NCBI GenBank assembly: GCA_964492485.1
Contig: CAZBKM010000032.1
Location: 1-9,160, forward strand
DNA length: 9,160 nt
Reading direction: 5' to 3'
From: UBA5336 sp964492485
Lineage (GTDB): Bacteria > Pseudomonadota > Alphaproteobacteria > Caulobacterales > Hyphomonadaceae
The notes under the pieces are model-generated. The model did not search any database. It had not been told where the DNA came from and was given only the letters and a program-made list of their open reading frames with translations. A program made the translations under genes and the position numbers. Shown piece after piece: positions 6,071 through 9,160 of this stretch (its first letter is position 1; each line of letters begins with the position of its first letter).

Positions 6071-6976
6071 ATGCATCCGGGGACGACAGGGGGCCCGGCG
6101 CCGTCTGGTCGCGTCATGGATCAGCTGCGAGACGCCATCGAAAGCGCGCTGTTCCGAAACCTGATCACGGCCCTGATCATCCTCAATGCCCTCATCCTGG
6201 GTCTTCTGACCCATGATGGCTGGTCACCGGAGGTTCGCAGCGCACTGGCCGGTACGGATCAGGCGATCACCTGGCTGTTCGCGGCCGAGATTGCCACCAA
6301 GCTCATCGCCTTTCGCCTGAGCTTCTTCCGTTCGGGGTGGAACTGGTTCGATTTTCTGGTGGTCGCCGTTTCCCTCGTCCCGGCGGGCCGGGAGATTTCC
6401 GTCCTGCGTGCCCTGCGGGTCCTGCGCGTGCTGCGTCTCCTTCACATGGTGCCGATGCTGCGCCGGATTACCGAGGCGTTGTTGAAGGCCCTGCCCGGCA
6501 TGGGCGCCATCCTCGCCGTGCTGGCGCTGCTGACATACGTGGCCGCCGTCATGGCGACCAATCTCTATGGATCCTCGAATGATCCGGAGGTTCAGGCCCT
6601 GTTCGGCGACCTGCCCAAATCCGCATTCACGCTGTTTCAGGTCATGACCATGGATGGCTGGCGCAACGAAGTCGTCCAGAAGGTCATGGATGCGGGCCAT
6701 CCCTATGCGTGGGTGTTCTTTCTGGGCTTCATCTTCCTGGCGAGCTTTGCCGTCCTGAACCTGTTCATTGCCTTGATCGTCGAGGCGCTGCAGGCCGAGC
6801 AGGAGGCAATGCAGGAAGAACAGATCGGCAAACTGGAGGAGGAGGCCCTTGAAGCCCACGAGGAGCGGCGCGAGACGCTGGCTGCGCTCCGGGCCCTGCG
6901 CGAGGAAGTGGCAGCCCTTCGCGCCGAGCGCCAGTCCGACCCCGCGCCGGATGATCCTTCAGGGGGTCGAACGTAA
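6071..6976 (+). CDS. One-repeat voltage-gated cation channel (BacNav/BacCav-like)
   Basis: This 301-aa inner-membrane protein has the six-helix layout of the NaChBac superfamily, which works as a tetramer. S1 is at about 28-46, S2 at 64-82 (E73, K77), S3 at 91-104 (D94) and S4 at 108-130 with gating arginines R113, R116, R119 and R122 at every third position. S5 is at about 145-166, the pore loop with filter T193-M-D-G-W197 follows, and S6 is at 213-237 (NLFIALIVEAL). Residues 238-288 form a Glu-rich then heptad-like coiled coil, as in the family's C-terminal tetramerisation domain. The usual sodium filter is TLESW; Asp at position 3 and Gly at position 4 make ion selectivity uncertain. The ribosome binding site is weak, so an alternative start is the ATG at 6116 (M16). 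It probably depends on transcription from the SIMPL gene. Confidence 0.93.
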   Translation: MHPGTTGGPAPSGRVMDQLRDAIESALFRNLITALIILNALILGLLTHDGWSPEVRSALAGTDQAITWLFAAEIATKLIAFRLSFFRSGWNWFDFLVVAVSLVPAGREISVLRALRVLRVLRLLHMVPMLRRITEALLKALPGMGAILAVLALLTYVAAVMATNLYGSSNDPEVQALFGDLPKSAFTLFQVMTMDGWRNEVVQKVMDAGHPYAWVFFLGFIFLASFAVLNLFIALIVEALQAEQEAMQEEQIGKLEEEALEAHEERRETLAALRALREEVAALRAERQSDPAPDDPSGGRT

Positions 6977-7011
6977 AGCGGCCCTGCCGGAGGGGGGAGG
7001 CAGGGCCGCTT
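6976..7011. terminator. Bidirectional hairpin terminator between convergent genes
   Basis: A perfect 13-bp stem (AAGCGGCCCTGCC at 6976-6988 with its complement at 6999-7011) encloses a 10-nt purine-rich loop. It begins at the last base of the channel stop codon and lies between the convergent channel and fasciclin genes. The T-tract is minimal in both directions (TT on plus, TTTA on minus), so it is a strong stem with weak tails. The 63 nt between it and the fasciclin stop show nothing further. Confidence 0.8.
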
Positions 7012-7074
7012 CGGTGCCCGGGCCGGCTCGGGGAAAACGGAGCCCGGACACCGGTTCGATATTCAGGTACGAGC

Positions 7075-7659
7075 CTAGCTTTCGGGCAGAAGCACCTTGT
7101 CGATCACGTGGATCACGCCGTTGGAGGCCATGATGTCGGCCTTGACCACGTTGGCGCCGTTCACGGTCACGCCGTCGGTGCCGTCGACCATGACGCTGCC
7201 ATTGAGCGTGTCGGCCGACATGGTCTTGCCGGCGAGCTGGTCGGACGTGACCTTGCCCGGCACCACGTGCAGTTTGAGGATGGCGGCCAGCTGGTCCTGG
7301 TTTTCGGGCTTCAGCAGGGTTTCGACGGTGCCTTCCGGCAGGGCGGCGAAAGCCTCATCGGTCGGCGCGAAGACCGTCAGCGGACCTTCGCCCTGAAGTG
7401 CTTCCACGAGGCCGGCGGCCTCGGCGGCGGCGAGCAGCGTGTTGAAAGAGCCGGCTTCCTTCGCCGTACCGACAATGTCGGCCTTCTCTTCCTTCATGTA
7501 GTCCCCGTCCGACTTCATTTCCTCGGACTTGTGGTGATTGGCTTGGATCACGGGGACCTGGTTGTGCGCCTTTGCCGCTTCGGTCCAGATGCCCGGCTGG
7601 GCAGTGGCCGTCGCACCAGTCAGGGCGACGGCGGCGATCGAGAGGGCGATGGATTTCAT
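7075..7659 (-). CDS. Secreted fasciclin (FAS1) domain protein
   Basis: This 194-aa protein has an N-terminal Sec signal peptide (MKSIALSIAAVALTG, cleavage predicted after ATA at residue 20, before QPG). A charged linker at about 40-60, rich in H, K and E, is followed by one FAS1 domain at about 59-193. FAS1 motifs are clear: FNTLLAAAEAAGL at 72-84, H1 TVFAPTDEAFAALP at 95-108, LKLHVVPGK at 129-136 and H2 GVIHVIDKVLLP at 181-192. Single-FAS1 bacterial proteins are periplasmic or extracellular and usually linked to adhesion or envelope stress; the exact role here is unknown. A GGAG site lies about 6 nt before the ATG. It is convergent with the channel gene and divergent from the TerB-DnaJ gene. 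Confidence 0.93.
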   Translation of the reverse strand: MKSIALSIAAVALTGATATAQPGIWTEAAKAHNQVPVIQANHHKSEEMKSDGDYMKEEKADIVGTAKEAGSFNTLLAAAEAAGLVEALQGEGPLTVFAPTDEAFAALPEGTVETLLKPENQDQLAAILKLHVVPGKVTSDQLAGKTMSADTLNGSVMVDGTDGVTVNGANVVKADIMASNGVIHVIDKVLLPES

Positions 7660-7720
7660 AAGGGTCTCCAGGTCGTCATCTGATCAGTCGGCCAATCCAA
7701 CTGATACCCTGCTTACGAAA

Positions 7721-7732
7721 TGTGGGCCCACA
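7721..7732. promoter_or_regulatory. Perfect 12-bp palindrome in the divergent fasciclin / TerB-DnaJ region
   Basis: TGTGGGCCCACA is fully self-complementary and sits in the 155-nt region between the two divergent genes. A smaller palindrome, CTGATCAG, lies at 7680-7687, close to the fasciclin start. The region also has an AT-rich patch at 7740-7757. The position suits a dimeric regulator's operator, but I recognise no known consensus. Confidence 0.35.
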
Positions 7733-7814
7733 GGATCAGAACTAACGTTATTTTAATGGGTCACGACCGCGTGTTCGGTCTGTTCCGAAGAGGCAACACT
7801 GCTAGAACGAGAAC

Positions 7815-8528
7815 ATGAACCTGTGGTCTCAACTCCTCAGTGCCGGGAAGCGCCTGTTCGATGTCGATCAGGATGAGCCGTCCAGCGACGACATGCGCGA
7901 TGCCGATGCGGGCTGTGCGCCTGACCCAAATGATGTGGGATTCACTGCGGCCGTTGTCGGACTGGGTGCGAAGCTCGCTGCCGCCGACGGCCGTGTCAGT
8001 GACAGGGAAGTCATGGTGTTCTCGCGCGTGTTTCGTGCCGCGCCCGAGGATGCCGACCAGGTGCGGCGGGTCTTCAATCTCGCGCGCCAGACGGTTCGCG
8101 GATACGACGCCTATGCCCGGAAGATCGGAAAGCGCTACCGCGACAGGCCGTGTCTGCTGGAAGGCGTCATGGATGGCCTGTTCCAGATCGCGGGGGCCGA
8201 TGGCGTCGTGAAGGCCGAGGAGATGGCCTATCTCGAGACGGTCGCCGAGGCGTTCGGGTTCGACCAGGCGACATTCCGGCGACTCCGGGCGAGCCATCTC
8301 GGCCCGGACCGAGACGACCCCTACCATATCCTCGGGGTCGATCCTGATGCGGAGTTCAGCGAGATACGCCGCGCCTACCGCCAGCTTATGGCCGACAACC
8401 ATCCCGACCGCGTTGTGGCGAACGGTGCGCCACGCGGCTTCGAGGCGACGGCCCATGACAAGGCCGCCGCCATTACGTCGGCCTTTGCGAAGATCAAGGC
8501 AGAACGTGGCCTTCTTGCGCCCGTTTGA
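7815..8528 (+). CDS. Soluble TerB-DnaJ (DjlA-like) co-chaperone
   Basis: This 237-aa protein joins a TerB-like helical domain (about 43-160) to a C-terminal J domain (about 168-233). TerB-type acidic loops are seen twice, AADGRVSDREV at 56-66 and GADGVVKAEEM at 127-137, the usual duplicated motif. The J domain starts DPYHILGVDPDA and carries the essential HPD tripeptide at 196-198 (NHPDRV), so it should stimulate a DnaK-type Hsp70. E. coli DjlA has an N-terminal membrane anchor, whereas this protein has none and begins with a short amphipathic stretch (MNLWSQLLSAGKRLF). The ribosome binding site is weak, but the start fits the reading frame and no better one is seen. The next gene, 80 nt downstream, encodes a small membrane protein that might supply a membrane tether. 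That is speculation. Confidence 0.9.
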   Translation: MNLWSQLLSAGKRLFDVDQDEPSSDDMRDADAGCAPDPNDVGFTAAVVGLGAKLAAADGRVSDREVMVFSRVFRAAPEDADQVRRVFNLARQTVRGYDAYARKIGKRYRDRPCLLEGVMDGLFQIAGADGVVKAEEMAYLETVAEAFGFDQATFRRLRASHLGPDRDDPYHILGVDPDAEFSEIRRAYRQLMADNHPDRVVANGAPRGFEATAHDKAAAITSAFAKIKAERGLLAPV

Positions 8529-8596
8529 GGGCTTTTGCCCCAAAGACCCGATCGCGCAATTGACGCATCCCGCCGGCCCACCCATTCTTCTGGTAG

Positions 8597-8602
8597 AAGG
8601 AG
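8597..8602 (+). promoter_or_regulatory. Strong ribosome binding site of the small membrane protein
   Basis: AAGGAG lies 6 nt before the ATG at 8609 and is the main evidence that the short downstream frame is translated. It overlaps a small inverted repeat (CTTCT-GGT-AGAAG, 8588-8599) that could partly mask it in the mRNA. Confidence 0.7.
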
Positions 8603-8608
8603 ATCACC

Positions 8609-8917
8609 ATGGTTGCCCAGCAAAGTCGCCCCCGTCCCATGTCATTCGCCCCGGTCATGGACTCGCTGGTCGATGGCGCACGCGCAGCCATGGGCTTCGT
8701 TGCGAAGGTGCTGTTTGCGGCCTTTATCATTGTGGCCGCGGGCGCGCTGGCCGTCGCAACGGCGATGGTCGGCCTGGTGATTGCAGGCTTCGCCATCGTG
8801 TTCCGCATGATCGGACATGGCGCAACGCGCCGTGGGCGCGGGTACGACCGGTCGGCCGCCGAGGGCCCCGTCACGCTCGAGGCGCGGCGGACAGCGCGCG
8901 GTTGGACCGTCGAATAG
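8609..8917 (+). CDS. Small membrane protein of unknown function
   Basis: I do not recognise this 102-aa protein. Residues 28-67 are strongly hydrophobic (alanine, valine and isoleucine rich, with K33 near the start), enough for one long or two short membrane helices with a tight turn near 46-54. The N-terminal 27 residues are polar with a basic start. The C-terminal tail (68-102) is Arg-rich (RMIGHGATRRGRGYDR), which under the positive-inside rule suggests a cytoplasmic tail. The strong ribosome binding site and the same orientation as the TerB-DnaJ gene support expression, possibly in one operon despite an 80-nt gap. There is no signal peptidase site or lipobox. Confidence 0.75.
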   Translation: MVAQQSRPRPMSFAPVMDSLVDGARAAMGFVAKVLFAAFIIVAAGALAVATAMVGLVIAGFAIVFRMIGHGATRRGRGYDRSAAEGPVTLEARRTARGWTVE

Positions 8918-9009
8918 GTTGAGCCTTCCGCTCCCGGCATCGGCGGATGGCATGGGCTCGTGCCGTGCATCAGGTCGTGCGCCGGCACTGCGAACCGGAT
9001 CGCTTGAAA

Positions 9010-9051
9010 CATTTTCGAGCGAAGTGGGCGCCGGTTCGCTTTAAGAAAATG
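9010..9051. repeat. Intergenic palindromic element, first hairpin
   Basis: The arms CATTTTC (9010-9016) and GAAAATG (9045-9051) enclose a second pair, AGCGAA (9018-9023) and TTCGCT (9035-9040), around GTGGGCGCCGG. The wording (TTTTCGAGCGAAGTGG, CCGGTTCGC, AAGAAAATGCTC) closely resembles a dispersed palindromic repeat that I recall from intergenic regions of Rhizobiales-type alphaproteobacteria. Copy number in this genome cannot be seen from the window. Confidence 0.65.
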
Positions 9052-9067
9052 CTCAAAAACAAGAACA

Positions 9068-9109
9068 TAACGCATCTTCACTGACTCCGATTGATTTGAA
9101 GATGCGTTA
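9068..9109. repeat. Intergenic palindromic element, second hairpin (13-bp arms)
   Basis: TAACGCATCTTCA (9068-9080) pairs perfectly with 9097-9109 around a 16-nt loop. It lies 16 nt after the first hairpin and is followed at once by GAGCGGATTCC, the join typical of composite intergenic mosaic repeats in alphaproteobacteria as I remember them. There is no T-tract, so a terminator role is less likely than a repeat-element role. Confidence 0.75.
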
Positions 9110-9111
9110 GA

Positions 9112-9142
9112 GCGGATTCCATTCAATCTGCACCGTATCCGC
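9112..9142. repeat. Intergenic palindromic element, third short inverted repeat
   Basis: GCGGAT (9112-9117) is the complement of ATCCGC (9137-9142), with 19 nt between. It directly follows the 13-bp hairpin and probably forms the last block of the same composite element, which may continue past the window end. With the rest of 8918-9160 it makes up a gene-free stretch of 243 nt. Confidence 0.45.
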
Positions 9143-9160
9143 AGGCGGCGAAGTAGTTGG

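Noticed and set aside
8560..8588. Possible promoter TTGACG-17 nt-CATTCT before the small membrane protein gene.
   Set aside because: The -35 is good, but the -10 is weak and the transcript would start almost at the ribosome binding site; read-through from the TerB-DnaJ gene is equally likely.
8960..8988. Inverted repeat GTGCCG/CGGCAC downstream of the small membrane protein gene as a terminator.
   Set aside because: The stem is 6 bp with a 17-nt loop and no T-tract; it is not distinguishable from chance in GC-rich sequence.
8494..9126. 210-aa minus-strand frame over the small membrane protein gene and the palindromic element.
   Set aside because: It begins inside the palindromic repeat, has no ribosome binding site of note and shows no domain.

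Overview
The window looks like a chromosomal segment of a GC-rich Gram-negative alphaproteobacterium, most likely from the Caulobacterales/Maricaulales/Hyphomonadaceae side. The evidence is a Kdo (lipopolysaccharide) biosynthesis gene, periplasmic proteins with Sec signal peptides, a TerB/J-domain protein, a LuxR-type regulator of a layout I associate with that group, and an intergenic palindromic element at the right end resembling repeats I recall from Rhizobiales-type genomes. The lineage call is inference. No phage, transposase, CRISPR or integrase genes are visible. Almost all of the window is ordinary coding sequence.

Layout. (a) 26-1361, minus strand: kdsA (Kdo-8-phosphate synthase) followed 4 nt later by a free methionine-(R)-sulfoxide reductase gene (msrC-like). 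(b) 1362-1557: a divergent intergenic region with a small palindrome. (c) 1558-5018, plus strand: a GAF-PAS-GGDEF-EAL protein predicted to both make and degrade c-di-GMP. It is best started at a TTG codon with a perfect Shine-Dalgarno. After a 128-nt gap with a palindrome and direct repeats comes a regulator with a degenerate receiver-like N-terminus and a LuxR/GerE helix-turn-helix. (d) 5019-5287: two and a quarter copies of a 39-bp hairpin-containing tandem repeat, then tRNA-Ile(CAU) on the minus strand. (e) 5288-6976, plus strand: an exported SIMPL-domain protein and a one-repeat voltage-gated cation channel separated by 6 nt, closed by a strong bidirectional hairpin terminator. (f) 7075-7659, minus strand: a secreted fasciclin-domain protein. 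(g) 7815-8917, plus strand: a soluble TerB-DnaJ protein and a small membrane protein with a strong ribosome binding site. (h) 8918-9160: no gene, but a cluster of inverted repeats.

How the genes may work together. The c-di-GMP enzyme and the adjacent LuxR-type regulator could form one signalling unit. The SIMPL protein and the ion channel are probably co-transcribed. The other genes look like independent housekeeping or stress-envelope functions. The points most worth a second look are the channel's selectivity filter (TMDGW instead of the usual TLESW), the regulator's phosphorylation-incompetent receiver beside an intact GGDEF/EAL enzyme, the 39-bp tandem hairpin repeat abutting the tRNA, and the composite palindromic element at 9010-9142. 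I do not see convincing evidence for a wholly new multi-gene system.
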